DNA from: Torymus aiolomorphi
Lineage: Eukaryota > Arthropoda > Insecta > Hymenoptera > Torymidae
Length of the DNA: 64,000 nucleotides
Direction: 5' to 3'
Assembly (NCBI GenBank): GCA_036365515.1
Contig: CM070873.1
Span: 78,902,029 to 78,966,028 of the forward strand
In this document: piece by piece, positions 11,480-24,285 of the stretch
Layout of the letters: every line of letters starts with the position of its first letter
Position numbering within the stretch: the first letter of the stretch is position 1
The notes under the pieces: model-generated
Told to the model about the DNA's origin: nothing
Database searches by the model: none
The model's input: only the letters and a program-made list of their open reading frames with translations
Translations under genes and position numbers: made by a program

Positions 11480-11946
11480 GAGTTTGGGTTGTACATGGCG
11501 TTAATGCCCATTTCTAAAATCATAGATATAAAAGGATCTACAAAAATATCCTAGTACTTCCATATACCAATGCTATTGCCATATCTTATAACCGAACTAT
11601 TTTCATAAACAACAAAGTGTTTTTAAAATATTTTTCAAAAATAAGTTCTGTACGTAGTATAAATGAAATTCAGTAATGGGTTTATGTCCTGCAAGACATA
11701 TAAATTATATTAAATCTCAACTGTACTATTCGAAAATGGTTTCAAATTCTAAATGGTATAACAATTTAAACTTTTATAAAAGCGTATTTTATAATTCACT
11801 TGTAAAACTTTAAATGCATGAGAAGATTTCTTGACGGATGTATTTTATGGTAGCCTTTTTCATTTTTTATTTCCTTGTCTCATTTCTTTTCTTTTGAAAC
11901 TGGTCTTCACGCTCGCAATGTCCCGTTAGTTTTTTTTCGGTAATGT
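11480..11946. other. AT-rich leader of the transposase-like pseudogene
   Basis: No further upstream coding sequence of that family is visible here, so its N-terminal portion is missing or decayed beyond recognition. Confidence 0.4.
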
Positions 11947-12429
11947 ATGATGCCATTATACACAGCTTTCTTTTCTTCAACGTTTTACCTCTGCTTTATG
12001 TATGCGTATCAAAGGTTAACAACGCCTTACTTAATTTTTACTGAACTTATCCTTTACTGTAAAATGAAAGATTTTATTTCAATAAAACAAATTACTGGTG
12101 AACGCTTACACGTTCAAAAAAGATTACTTCTATGTAATTTGAATGAAATTTATATTTTATTTAAAAATGAATATCCGGATGTTAAGATAGGCTATACAAA
12201 GTTCACACAATTAAAACCAAAACATTGTGTGTTGGCTGGAACAAGTGGCACACATAATGTATGCGTATGCGTACATCATGAAAATGTCAAACTTATGCTA
12301 GATGCAATTAATTTGAAACATTTGACAAATGATAGTGATTCACCTTTAGAAAATTATAAAGATTGTATAAATAAAATTGTTTGCAGTCAACCATCGGATA
12401 AATGTTTCTTGGGTGACTGGATTGCGTAG
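11947..12429 (+). pseudogene. Transposase-like gene, 5' part (frameshifted)
   Basis: From about codon 39 (MKDFISIK) this 160-codon frame matches my recollection of a multicopy arthropod protein family: a run KRLLLCNLNEIY, then YPDVKIGYTKF, then a Cys/Thr-rich block (CVLAGTSGTHNVCVCVHHENVKL) that is characteristic. The first 38 residues do not look like the family and probably read through flanking DNA. The frame ends shortly after CFLGD, exactly where family members continue into a Cys motif and the catalytic region. That region is found 27 bp downstream in a different frame. The two frames were evidently one gene of at least about 430 codons, broken by an indel between about 12414 and 12428. 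Confidence 0.6.
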
Positions 12430-12455
12430 CTAATTTTTCAAATCTTCAAGAAATT

Positions 12456-13391
12456 ATGATGAAAAGTTTTAAAAATCATGGCATTGAAGAAATTAAATAT
12501 GAATCATGGAAGCAAACGGATCGCTGCTCAATAATATTTGAAACGATAGAAGTTTCTAGCTTTCTTGAAATATTGAAAGACAAATTGATTAAATTAAAAA
12601 CGCACGATTTTTTTGCTAAACAACAAGCACTGTTTATCAGAAATTTAAAAGAAAATCTTGAAGATGGAGAGATAGTAATTAGTTTTGATTTTGCTGAAAA
12701 TTACGCTTTTGTTGTTCAAAATTCAGCTCAATCGTTTCATTGGAATAATAATCAAGCCACTATATTTACAATTATAGTGTATTATAGAGAAAACGATGAT
12801 CTCAAACACGAAAGTGTAGCTATTATTTCTGACAATTTAAATCATGATACCGTTTCCGTACATGAATATCAAAAAATTATTCTAAACTATTTGAAAGGTC
12901 ATCATCAACTAAAAAAAATTTATTATATAACCGATGGTGCAGCACAGCATTTTAAAAATAAAAATAATTTTCAGAATCTTCTTCATCGTGAAGAAGATTT
13001 TAAAATAAAAGTTGAATGGCATTTTTTTGCCACTGCACATGGCAAAAGTGGTTGTGATGGCATAGGTGCTAATTTAAAAAGAGGAGCCCGTAGAGCTAGC
13101 TTACAGCTTACAGGAGCTCACAAAATCCTTACAGCCTACGATCTTTATAATTGGGCACAAAATTATAGTAAAGAAACAAAGATTTTCTACAGTAGCAAAG
13201 AAGTTTATGAAAAAAATTCTTTGGAATTAAAAGTTAGATTCGATAAAGCAAAAGCCATTCCAGGTACTTTGAAATACCACGCTTTTATTCCAATAGATGA
13301 AAAGACTCTGCAACTTAAAAAAACTTCTTTAGCATCTAACTATGATTTATTTCCTAAATTAAAAAAGACTAAAAATGTTAAAAAAATTTGA
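12456..13391 (+). pseudogene. Transposase-like gene, 3' part with RNase H-like catalytic region
   Basis: An open frame of 311 codons from the first in-frame ATG; family similarity runs about 10 codons further upstream (NFSNLQEI). Visible conserved blocks are FDFAENY (Asp78), ITDGAAQHFKNKNNF (Asp160), EWHFFATAHGKSGCDGIG (His189, His195, Asp201) and IPGTLKYHAF near the end. The spacing of acidic and His residues suggests a DDE/RNase H-fold nuclease, but I infer this from layout only. Homologues are common as uncharacterised repeat-associated proteins in arthropods. No premature stop lies in this part, so decay is limited to the upstream frameshift and missing N-terminus. No terminal inverted repeats were found around it. 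Confidence 0.6.
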
Positions 13392-13429
13392 ATATTTAAA
13401 AGCTTGTAAACAAAAATTGTTATGATGTT

Positions 13430-14270
13430 AAGTGGAGCAGCTCGATCGCACAGCGACTCTGCAGTGACGCACGCCGCGCGCAGCGGCTGGCCGAGCGCCT
13501 TGTATTTCTTGAATAATATCTCGAAAAAATCAAAAAACCCCTATGTAGAAAAAGGCTATATCCATGTAAAATTTCCTCCTCTTTCGATCTAGCAGGTCAA
13601 AAAAAATATTAAAAATATAGTTTTTGAGATATAACACGTTTTATGTTTTTTTGAGGTTAGAATTGAAAAATTTTGAGAAACTAATAGCACCATCGGAAAG
13701 CTGAGGAAAAAATACATCGAAATCACTTGGGGATTATTTTTTTTAGATACATCTTAGCCCTCCAAACACAGGCTGAAAACAGCATGATTTCGCGCTCGCG
13801 CGCCGTGCCTGGAGAGCTGACGTGAAACGCCTCATATACAGTCATGTCTATACACATTCTGATATTCTGTTCTTGTTTCTGTTTATTTATTTTTCTATTT
13901 TCAATAGAATGAATGAATGCCATTGAAAAATAACTTGGATAAATTTCAATTCTTTTGAAAATTAGTTGACAATAACTGAATCAATGCTTTCATATTAGTA
14001 GATACACAAAAGACTACAAGTAGTAGCAGTCACTTACCACCCGCGCTTGATAGCATCGACACGAACGTCCCCATCGAGGTGCGATCGAGCCTGCGCGGCG
14101 TGATTCGCGAGGTCGATTGTCTCGACTCTACTCGTTAGAGCCCCTCCGTATCAACGAACCGTGCGAACGTCGCCCAGGTAGCGACTCACGCCGCTCGTGC
14201 TCTCGCACCGGAAATCACAAAAAATACGTGCCGCCGCGCACGCTCGGGCTTCTTATCAGCGCGTAATGAA
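13430..14270. promoter_or_regulatory. GC-rich patches (13.43-13.50 and 13.78-14.27 kb)
   Basis: CpG-dense patches embedded in AT-rich DNA. The second contains a strong minus-strand splice donor at 14032-14037. The stretch between them carries AT-rich text directly downstream of the transposase-like gene and may be its 3' end. No protein gene is recognised. Confidence 0.25.
14038..14074 (-). other. Candidate minus-strand first exon ending at a GTAAGT donor
   Basis: Within the CpG-rich patch, an ATG at 14074 opens 12 codons plus one base (MGTFVSMLSSAG) ending at G followed by GTAAGTGACTG, a near-perfect donor. It could be an alternative or untranslated first exon of a minus-strand gene. Its phase does not join directly to the kinase exon at 1247-1340. 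The evidence is only the donor and the island; the peptide is not recognised. Confidence 0.15.
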
Positions 14271-16458
14271 TAATTAAAGCGTGAACCCTTGGGCGTTTAT
14301 GAAAAAGCAATTATACGCTGAGTGTAGCCGAAGAAAAAAATGCCTTTTAATTTAAACAGACGATGGAGGACGAGGTGCGCGCTCTGTGATTTATAAGATC
14401 GCCGAGAAGAATTAGCGGCCTGGTGCAGTCAAAGAAAGTTATGACACTGTAAAAGTAGGATAAAATTTTTATAATATATCTATATTTTTTTAGTGCATGC
14501 AGCAGTAGATAGTAGATTATATCTAATATTTTATCTAATATTGATTTCATATTTGTTAACAAACTAAGTTTTCTGTGCACGTTAATAGTTATTGAATGAA
14601 TTTTTGGTAAAAAAATGCAAGTGAAACTTATTTAAAATAATAGGTTTAATAATGGAAAGACTGTAATTTTATACCAATAAAAATTTATGCATGAAAAAAG
14701 GAAAAATTAAAATTCCGTAACATTCCATATAGATTAAAATAGATAATAGTGACATCTTCTGCAATTTCTGCATCCGCATGAACGTATATATGTAGCTTGC
14801 ATGTAATACGTAATGATCCCTTCTCACGATAACTCATCTTGCGCGATTTATATATTACCGCATACAATATTACTATATTTTCCAACTTAGCAATTAACTT
14901 ATCAATCTTCTTAAATGCTATATTAACAGAATAAAAATTCGTTTTCTTTTTTAATAGATTTTCCAACATATAAAATATAGTAGTATAATATTTGTTTGTA
15001 ACTTCAGGGGTATGAAAATTATTTAACGTTAAATTACTTATAACCTAATTTTATCTTATACTTTTCAAAATAACTTCTCTGCATTATACATAATGTAACT
15101 AGTAAGAGGAAGCGAAAGAACGATGTAATTTTTAAACCCAAAATCTTATGGAAAATATTAAATTAATTATCAAACATTTCTGAGTGTAGTTATCGTGTAA
15201 ACAAACCCACTAAAGTACTTGTTTTTTCTAATAAGTATTTAGAAATAAATTATTTAAATAAAAAATATAGTGTTGGTAAGTAATTTTTAACCCAAAAGTC
15301 TTATTGACAATACTAACGGAATCGTTCAACAAATTTTCCAAGTCTAACAAATTTTCCAAACTTTGAAAATCGTGATTTTCACAAATAACTGTTAAACAAA
15401 ATTAGTCCTTTCTAAAAAAAGAAGACTGTCAGAGTGATAGATAAAGATGGCGCTCGCACATGCGCAGTACGTGGAGCGCGAACCGTGGCGGGAATGCACA
15501 TACTTAAAAAGTGCTAAGGGCGCATGACGCGTGCCTGATAACACTATTTATTAAATAATAAAAATAAAGTTTCACTTATTCGTAATGTTAATTACTTTGA
15601 TTCTACGGAATGAAAATAAACGAATATTGAAATATTTATTAGGATGATGTTTCGAAGCAAAAAATAACACATTCATTTTTATTGAACATTTATGTCGTAA
15701 TGATATTTAAATTATTTTAATTTACTGCAAGTAACTATGTGCCGTGCGCCGCCACCGTGTAATTAGTTAAACAGTTGAAACGTCATGAGATCGATCTCAC
15801 TGAATTCATTCTAGCCAAAGTAAACAAGAAAAGTAGGAGTAATGGAATCTATCCTGTTCTATTTCAGAAATATAACCTTTTCTGCAAAAAAATTTAAGGA
15901 CATTCTCAAAGTAATATAATTTCTTTGATTACCCACTACAAACCATTTTATTTATTGTATTGTATTTCTCTAATACATATAGATATTTCAATCTTGTATG
16001 AATAAAAAAATTTGGAGGAAATGGATTTCCATGGGTCTTTATTTTGTTAAAAAATGATGTTTTTTCTGTTGATCCAAATTTTGCAAGTTTATGTTACGGA
16101 AACGAGCAGAAAAGATTATAAAAGTAGACATAAATAGCAATCATTAAAGCTTCGTTTCATCAAACAATATTGATTTCTCAAGAAATTTTCATCAAGCAAT
16201 CAAAGATAGAGTAAGAAAGTGGTTGAAGATACCGGTCATAAAATCGTTAAAAAGGAAGACAAATTTGTAACCATTTTATTACGCTATTTTTTATAATTTC
16301 CTGCGAAACTTGTATTTTTTAACAAAACAATGTTAAATTTTTAGCTACCTATTCCTCCACTCTTGTAATAATTTTTACTCATTTTTCCAATATGAGTAAA
16401 ATTATAGAAGCGACAACATTTTTTAAAGAAATAAAGCATTTGTGATTAGATGAGTGAG
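14271..16458. other. AT-rich sequence with one small CpG patch
   Basis: Mostly AT-rich with no supported gene. A short CpG-rich patch at about 15448-15540 includes ATGCGCAGT. The ORFs at 14347-14580 and 14685-14969 (minus) are not recognised. Confidence 0.4.
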
Positions 16459-17398
16459 TTAAGGGGGAAAGCCTGGGTTAAAGCCTAAAAAAATAGATTT
16501 TAGTATAATTAGTCAGGTAATTATTTTTTCAACACTCTATGCGAGAAGTTCGATTTCCCACACGCTCGGCAAAAAGCGTGTGCTCGAAATCGAACTTTCC
16601 ACACGTCGTATCAAAAAGTTCTGTACGATACATGTGCGGGAAAGAGATTCTCGTCTCGTGTGATGTTTACACCCGAGCGAAGCGAAAAAATCTACTTTCC
16701 CGCACTAGTGTCATAATGTACTATTTCAAATCTATATAAAAAAAACTTTATATCTCAAAAGTATACATAAAAAACAACATTTTAGTACCTCCTTGGCTCC
16801 TATATTTTGATTTATAAGTCTGTAATAGAACCACTGGATTGAAAGATCAATTTTTGTATATCATCTCATGTCTCAGATCGCTGCTCTGGAATGCTTTGAC
16901 CAAATGAATTAGAGTGTGGGGAAAATCTTGTTTATATATATTTACAGAAAATAATCGGAGCGGTTTTTTGAAAAATTTGAATTCTTCCATTAATATACAT
17001 CTTTGAATAATTTTTTAATGATTTTTCCAATTTTTTCACATATTTCTATTTGTAAAAATTAATTGTGTGTCTATTTTCAAAATCTGCTCCGCTTATTTTG
17101 TGTAAATATATATAAACAAGATTTTCCCCACACTTTCATTCATTTGGTCAAAGCGTTCCAGAGTAGCGCTGTAAGACATGAGCCGATATACAAAAATTGA
17201 TCCTTCAATCCAGTGGTTATATTACAATGATGGTGGTCTTATAAATCAAAATGTAGGAGCCAGGAAGGTGCTAAAATGTGGTTTTTTATGTAATTTTTGA
17301 GGTATAAAGTTGTTTTTTTATATAGATTTGAAAAAATTATCTGTCTAATTATACTAAAATCTATTTTTTCAGGCTTTGACCCAGACTTGCCCACTTAA
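16459..17398. mobile_element. Foldback element F, TTAA-flanked inverted repeat, interrupted
   Basis: TTAA lies at 16459-16462 and 17395-17398. The termini read GGGGGAAAGCCTGGGTTAAAG (left) and GTGGGCAAGTCTGGGTCAAAG (right, inward). Arms of roughly 250-300 bp pair around a centre near 17010-17030, for example the left block at 16790-16960 with the right block at 17100-17290. The left arm carries an extra 197 bp (16531-16727) that has no partner in the right arm. Confidence 0.75.
16531..16727. mobile_element. 197-bp insertion in the left arm of foldback F, flanked by TTTC
   Basis: The right arm reads TTTTTTCAAATCTATAT without interruption, while the left arm has 197 bp between TTTC (16527-16530) and AAATC, with TTTC repeated at 16724-16727. 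This is a clean insertion with a possible 4-bp target duplication. The insert is GC-richer than its host and contains short internal repeats (AGTTCGATTTCC and its reverse complement, GCGTG blocks). It is spanned by an open frame (16539-16739) with no known domain. A related sequence occurs near 7320-7562. Confidence 0.6.
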
Positions 17399-17600
17399 CT
17401 GCACTTACCTTATAATAGTTAATGTGAAATATTATAAACTTAACAAGAGACATTTTTAACTATCATCATTTGTTAAACAATACATGGCTAATTATTAAAG
17501 TTAGTTATTGAGCCATTGTTATTGTGATTAAAAACAATCTACGCTTACTGTGCACGTAGTAATTGCTTATTACAATAAGCACGGTTTCCAAGCATCTTCC
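17399..17600. other. AT-rich spacer
   Basis: Nothing recognised. Confidence 0.4.
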
Positions 17601-18425
17601 TTCTTTCTAATTGTGTCTCATACCTTCGAAGCCATTCACCCATTCGTGTTCACTTTCACACATACTCGAGAGCATTCCACGCACTCAGCCATCTTCCATA
17701 ATCACACTGACAGCGTCAGAAAGTGGCAAAACAGAGGAAAACACGAAAACTCCGCGGTACCGCTCGGAGCTGTCAGCCCGCAGCTCGTCCCTCGGTCGAG
17801 GATCTTCTCCTACCGCGAGGGCTTGGCCACGTCTCCCCGCGTAAAGTAATTACCCCTCGGGCGTCTACGGCGGCCACCTCAGCTCTCGCGCACACATACC
17901 TGTTGTGTAGTTTGTGGCCAGGCGCAGGCGCGCGGGCCGTTCCCCGACACTTTTTCCCCTGTCATTCGGGGCCTAGCCTGGGCTCCTAGCTCACGAAGCC
18001 AGCTCAGGAATTCACGAGCGCGAGGTCGATCCACTTACACGTCTAACGAGAACGCGCGAGCGCTCCCCTTCTCTATATAGTGTTGACTCGGCCATGAGTC
18101 GGAGCGCCTGTTAGAGCGACTTATCGTGCCCGACGACGATCATGTCGACGATATTCTTATGCCAGTCCGCTACATTGATTTGTACCGGTGAGAAGGTGTA
18201 GCTGTGTATTGGGTAATGACGCTGGTAAGGACGATTATGTCGCTCGCAGAACGGAAGATAGCGAGAGGGGGTAGCGCGTGCGACAGTCCGTTCGTGCAGG
18301 AGTTCGCGGGTCTAATGGCGATTTTGAGGCTGTAATGACTATAGAGAAGTTTCATTTGTTCTAGATCAGCATGGTAATTGTGCCAATTTATTGCTATATT
18401 CTCCTTGTTTTTCATGGTCAAGTTT
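17601..18425. promoter_or_regulatory. CpG-rich island with candidate exon borders
   Basis: A CpG-dense region. A minus-strand donor-like CAG/GTATGT lies at about 17895-17903. On the plus strand an acceptor-like CTTCTCTATATAG at about 18069-18081 and a donor-like CCG/GTGAGA at about 18185-18192 bracket a roughly 105-bp segment with a partial open frame. No protein family is recognised in any frame. Read as a promoter, untranslated exon or weak exon candidate. Confidence 0.25.
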
Positions 18426-20156
18426 CCAAGCAGAAGAATATAGAAGACCAGAAAAAATCCATTAGGTTTATGGTTGGACAGACATTTTTATAACTCTAAA
18501 CTTGATTACAAAACAATTCATCAATGCAGTAACTCATAATTTTTAAAAAACTAAGACATTAATGACTACAATTTTGGCATTTACAACTAATCATTTGTAT
18601 AAAATCAAGCGACAAAAGTTATTAAAAATTATTTAAATATTACTAAATTATATGAAAATTTATTTAATTACAATTTACCGCTTAAATGCTGTTTTAGTAA
18701 AGTGCGGAACTTAAAAAGAAAAATAATTTTTTATCATTCATACATAATGCAATTACGCTTAACGTATAATTTGTTTACATAAATAAAACAGCCATAATAT
18801 TCGCTGTATTAAGCTTTCATTTCAGATCATTTAGTTAAAAAAGAAGAGAAGTATTATGTAGCCTGAATGTTAATTGTTATAAAATTAGCTTTGTGATAGG
18901 TGCTTATAGGTATATGATGTTACGGACTAAATTGATAAAAAGAATTTTCGAAAATTTTCTGCAGACATTTCAAATTTTTCAAGTTATAATATTTTAAAAT
19001 ATTAACGTGATAATATATAGCTCATGTTCGTATTCCTTTTTACTGATTCAAAGTATACGGCAATAATAACCATATTCACAATGCATTATACTTATTTTCT
19101 CTATGTGGTCTCGTTTCATTACTTTACAATGTGACAAAATATTAAGAGTGGTTATTAATTTCATTTGCCAAATCAAATCTAGAAAAAGTAAACGAAAATT
19201 TTGTACTAGGAACATCCACGTGTTCTTGTCGTAAGTTGATTACATATAACGAAACTAAGGAACAAAAGTTGGCAGGTGATTAAAACAACCCGCAGAAAAG
19301 AGCGACAAGTTTATCTACTTTTTCGATAACACAGGCACGTAGTTCCTTTTCTCCCATTCAAATTAGAACATGGGTAAAAATAAAAGTAGAGAAATATATA
19401 AATACGAAAATCGTGTTTATTTCTAAAATTGTGTAAAATCTGTTACGTAGAATTTTTTACATAAATACAAAAATATGTATTCTTTGAAATTTAAATAATT
19501 TTTCGAAAAATCCTACTTCAAAGTTATGTTTTCATTCTTAATTACATTCGCAAAATCCAGCATAAAACGGTAAAGTCAAAAATCGGAAAAAAATAGAAAT
19601 TCAAACGGACAGTCAGATATATATAAACGAGAAAACAAATAAATTAACACGTGCTCATAAATGCTTAGCTACACTCGCTCATTTTACCGCAACAGATGGA
19701 TTTTCGAGGAGAATGATTCATGTCGCTACAAGGGGGAAGTATATGAGGGGTTGATAAAAAAAATGCGGGTAAGGCCGTGTCTCAACGGATAGGTACACGG
19801 TACGCGATACGCTTTTAACTTATTGTCGCACAAGAGCACGCGCGTTTGTATAACCCGTTGCAAATCTGATAAAATTCAATATTCAAATCAATTTAACGGG
19901 ACGGCCGGGGAGGAGAGAAAATTGTGGTGTTTTACGCTCGAGTACTTCGGAGAACGCGCGTATGATAAATGGCAAAATAATGCTCGCGAGGACGTGATAT
20001 ACTAGAGTACCGAAGGGCGATACAACTGACCGCGTGCATACGGTGCACAAGTACGTTGCCGAGCCAAGTATATAAATACGAGTAAGGCTGGGATATAAAA
20101 ATAACCCGTTTATATCGCTGTTTATAATAAAGGATTGATTTGTCAATGATTTTGTC
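18426..20156. other. AT-rich sequence with a CpG-rich patch at 19.76-20.06 kb
   Basis: No supported genes. The patch near 19760-20060 contains overlapping short ORFs on both strands without similarity. Confidence 0.4.
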
Positions 20157-20854
20157 TTAAGGTGGTTCTATGGGCAGATATAGTACTTAAATATAAGATA
20201 TTCTACAATGAATTGTTCTCATACTGCAAAGTGAGAACCCATATAGTATCATAGACCGGTATTAAGTTACGGAAAAAAATTTTTTTAACGAAATTTCAGT
20301 ACTAACAAAATAAATATCGTCAAAAAAATGATGCAACAAATCGCTTTAATCTTTTTCATTATTGCTTAAATTTCAATTTTTAAAGACTCATTTTCATCTT
20401 TGTTGGATTTCATTAGGAGGTATCGTGGATCAAATTAAAAAATTCTTTAAACCTGAAGAGTTACAGGCAATTGTTTATGAAATTTTGTACGAATCTGGTA
20501 TGAATTCGAGCCAAACTTAATAAACAATTGCCTGTAACTTTTAAGGTGTTAAAAATTTTTTAATTTGATCAACAATTCCTTGTAATGAAATCGAACAAAG
20601 ATGAACATGAGCCGGTAAAAATTGAAATTGAAGCAAAAGTGAAAAGGATTAAAGCGATTTGTTGGATCATTTTTTTACATTGACGATATCTACTTTGTTA
20701 GTACTGAAATTTTGTTAAAATAATTTTTTTTTCCGTAACTTAAAGTACCGGTCTATGATACTATGTATATGGATTCTCACTTTGCAGTATGAGAACAATT
20801 AATTGTAGAATATTTTATAATTAAGTACTATATCTGCCCATAAAACCATCTTAA
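20157..20854. mobile_element. Foldback element C, TTAA-flanked long inverted repeat (690 bp between TTAAs)
   Basis: TTAA lies at 20157-20160 and 20851-20854. The ends read GGTGGTTCTATGGGC (left) and GATGGTTTTATGGGC (right, inward). The arms pair along almost the whole element around a centre near 20505. The apical stem carries GGCAATTGTTT and its complement. Arm identity is lower than in foldback B, so this copy is older. It shares its terminal start with foldback A. No coding sequence. Confidence 0.85.
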
Positions 20855-22500
20855 GTTTAAAGTGATGGATATCCATCACTTTTCGATGTCTTTATTTATC
20901 TCTAAGAGCCTAGTTTTTGATCATTCAAGAATAACATTAAATAATATTTTTGATTATGATGTCTTACTTCATATATTTTGGAAAATGTTTTCCAGCAATA
21001 AAGTATTCTTTATGATTTATATTAAAAAATTATGAGTAACGATCTTCATCAAAAGTTGGATTCTTGGGGGTAGTTATATACTAAGACTATGACAAAAACT
21101 TCTTAATATTATACTAAATACATAATAATACAAGAAAGTTACAGCCCTGGAAATCGTTTATACTTTTCTCAAATATGAAACGACTTTCCTGTCTGTCTTT
21201 ATAGTATTTTCTGTTTATTCCGCCGAAACGGTGTATAAATATCTTGAAGTGAGAGGAATAAATCGTTTTACAAGTCAGAGAAAAATTAATAATTTCCTGA
21301 AATATTTTGATTAACTTTTAGAAAACGAATACTTATGTTTTGGACACTTCAAATAAAAATACAATAACAAAAATCTGGTTCCCATTTTCTAAAACTCTAA
21401 ACAAACCTTGTTCAAGTTAATATTATTAATGTTGTAAATATTTCTGAGTGTCAGATGGAATAATTTTAGTATTAAATTGCTTATGACCATGGAATTTTCT
21501 TCTCGAGAGGATAAGATTTTGAAAACAATTCTCAATATAAAATAAATACTGAAAAGTTGTAGTTTATTATTGAATAAATCATCTTAATTTTGCTTATATT
21601 AGAATATACGTCATGTTAGAATGAAATATGTCTAAGGAAAATCCTAATATTACTTCAATGCTATAAAAACAAGACCACTCCTGTGTACGTGAAATTCCTC
21701 ATTTATTTGCATCACACTGTACTCCCATTTGATAAATATTATTGAACGATATTTATATGTCATAGTAAGTATTTCATCTGGATTCATATTTTAATCTATT
21801 GAAACCCCTTCAACATTATCTATTCTTTGATTTTTATTATACATTTTAGTTTATTAATGAAAAAAATCGAATATGCTTTTCCATCTCGACGTGATCTGCA
21901 ATTAATCGCGTTAGTAAATGCTATTTTAGGATATTGCTCATGAGGTTATTTGAAATTTTCCGGTTCTAAACGAAAAATAGTTCCGATGCTTGGTTATGGC
22001 AATTAACAAGTATAGAGGGCGTATAAATTATTAAACAAGAAAAATGCACATGAATTATTAAGTCTTGATAATCTTACGTAACCATTGCGGCATTAAGCAA
22101 TTACTCAATAAATAATATATTATAAGTATAAGTATTATAAATTTTATTGTTCTATTCAGGCTAAAAAAAATACATTTTTAACTTTCAAACAGTAAATTCT
22201 TCTAACATTTGTTTACGATTAACAATATATTCGTCTTATTGAAACTTATATGATACTTTTATATCGTTGACGTATAATAGTCTCTCTACCACAAATATTA
22301 TTTGGTTGTTTTATGTTTAACATCACAGCTCTTATCCCAAATAAACAAAGTCAATTACTTTTTCAAAATATTATTCTTTTCCTGCATTTATTTACTCTGT
22401 ACTAGACATTTTTTCCCAATTAAGATTCAAGCACTGCAGTTAGTCGAAGCATTTACCACGAAGAAATGTTTCCAAAGCAAACTAAAAACTCACCGTACAA
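20855..22500. other. AT-rich sequence without recognised features
   Basis: No supported gene or repeat. Confidence 0.45.
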
Positions 22501-22830
22501 TCAACTTGAAGCCAGCGTCTTCACACGGAAACATTCCACAGCGGGTGCGCGAAGGAAACAGCCAGCCAGCACCGACGATAGGGTTCAACGTGTATATACA
22601 CACACCTTACCCACAACGCCCGCAACGCGCTTGTAGCATCGCACGCGCTCGCGTTCCCATGGAGGAGGCGTTCCTGCACGGGCTCCCGTGGACTTCCGGT
22701 TTCCCGACCAACCAAAGGGGGGCGGACCCTTGCTTCCGCTCTCGGCACAATTTTCCGAAAAGCTCGCGCACGGCTTTTCGCACCTGTCATACCTCGACTC
22801 CCTTTTTTCACTAGTTTTCTTAAAACATGG
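22501..22830. promoter_or_regulatory. CpG-rich patch
   Basis: A short GC-rich patch with overlapping ORFs on both strands and no recognisable protein. A minus-strand donor-like GTAAGG lies near 22605-22612. Possible regulatory element or untranslated exon. Confidence 0.2.
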
Positions 22831-23560
22831 CATTTATGGTGATGAGTGGGAGTGGATCGTTTTAAACTACAGGAAAAGAGTTCTAGCAGGTTGATGTTTG
22901 ATATGCTCGTCAGAAAAAAGTATAACTAAATTCCCCATGGTAAAATACAAAGAGAATTCGTTATTATACTGCATTTTTAGGCTTATTTATGGAAATGAAA
23001 CTTAACGAACATTTTTTCGAATATATGAATACTATTTCGAAAGATAATTGCATAATTGAATAGATTATTTGTATAATTACAAAAAATTGTTTGAGTTATA
23101 TTTTTAGCATCATATCAGAAATCAAGTCAAAGTTAAGCCTTACATCTACTGAAAACGGGAGTACAAATTATTCAATGACAAATATAATTGCACACTGTGA
23201 ATAATTTACGAGAAAAATAACTCGCAATAATCATCATCTCTATATAAGAATAATGCAAAACAAACATTACTTTGCAATAAATTATTAAAAAATTTCAAGA
23301 TTTTGTATTTGAGTTCCATAGAATTAAAAAGAAATGGTGCCGCAAAAATAATAATTAAATAAGATTATTTAACTAGAGTAAAGAAATCGGCAACACTTTG
23401 TGATACAACATACATATCCTTGGCTCATAAAGTGTTTTGCTTGTAATTATACCTCCTTTACTCAACCCACATTTGACACTATTTTGTGTCGACTTATAGC
23501 AAAAAAACCTGAAAGCAGCACGACAATCGTGGCACCTGACTTCATTATTATACCCCGAGC
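22831..23560. other. AT-rich sequence without recognised features
   Basis: Nothing supported. The ORFs at 23373-23624 (minus) and 23400-23699 (plus) mirror each other and are not recognised. Confidence 0.4.
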
Positions 23561-23978
23561 AGTGAAAAAGACTCTCACGGGCGTTTCGCAAAAAGTCAGG
23601 TGTCGCTCGCCGGCCAAAATTCATTATTCAAGAACGCACGCGCGCGGTAAGTGCCTTTCCAGAGCTCGCACTCTCGGCCGTCGCGCTCGCCGCGACTGAC
23701 AGTATGTGCGGATGGGAGGGGAAGGGAAACCGGAAGTGCCACTTTCCGCCCCGCTGCTCGCGAACAATGAGATCGGTGCGAACCGCGAACGAGACCGACT
23801 GTACTTACCTCGCGTAGTCGTTTTTCTCGCTCGCTCGTATTTTTTTTTTCTTTGCGATCGACATTAACCTTGGTAGTACGTCGATCCTGCCTCGCAGGTG
23901 TTTTCCGCCGCGCGAACGACCGTGCAAACGCGCAATTTATTGCGTCGGAAAATTATAGAATGATATTTTTGCTAGTAG

Positions 23979-24010
<32 letters not shown>

Positions 24011-24285
24011 AAGAGCGAATCTAGATAAGGCGCGTGCACGCGTGCTCGAGCCGAGCTTGTAGCGCGCTGTTTTATTATAGAAATAATCCCGGACCGACGG
24101 CGTTGTTCTTATGGGGTACAATGAGAGAGTTGTGGCTATGGGTACGCGGAGAAGTACCGGGAGACGCTTTGTACCTGCGCGAAGCGTCGCTTGATCGCGC
24201 GCTTAACAATAATTCTGCGGTTTCGTTCCACCACGTTAGCCGATCGCCGAGGATCGGTTATCGTTACTTGTGCTTTTCTTCGATA
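23561..24285. promoter_or_regulatory. CpG-rich island with splice donors on both strands
   Basis: A CpG-dense island with a short GA run near 23979-24012. The minus strand carries GAG/GTAAGTAC (donor at 23803-23808, exon side from 23809 upward). The plus strand carries GCG/GTAAGTGCC near 23647. Both match the donor consensus well and may mark untranslated first exons, but no coding sequence is recognised. Confidence 0.3.

Noticed and set aside
18069..18192. Possible plus-strand exon with acceptor- and donor-like borders
   Set aside because: The apparent acceptor is followed at once by an in-frame stop in the only long frame, and the peptide is not recognised; kept only as a comment in the island entry.
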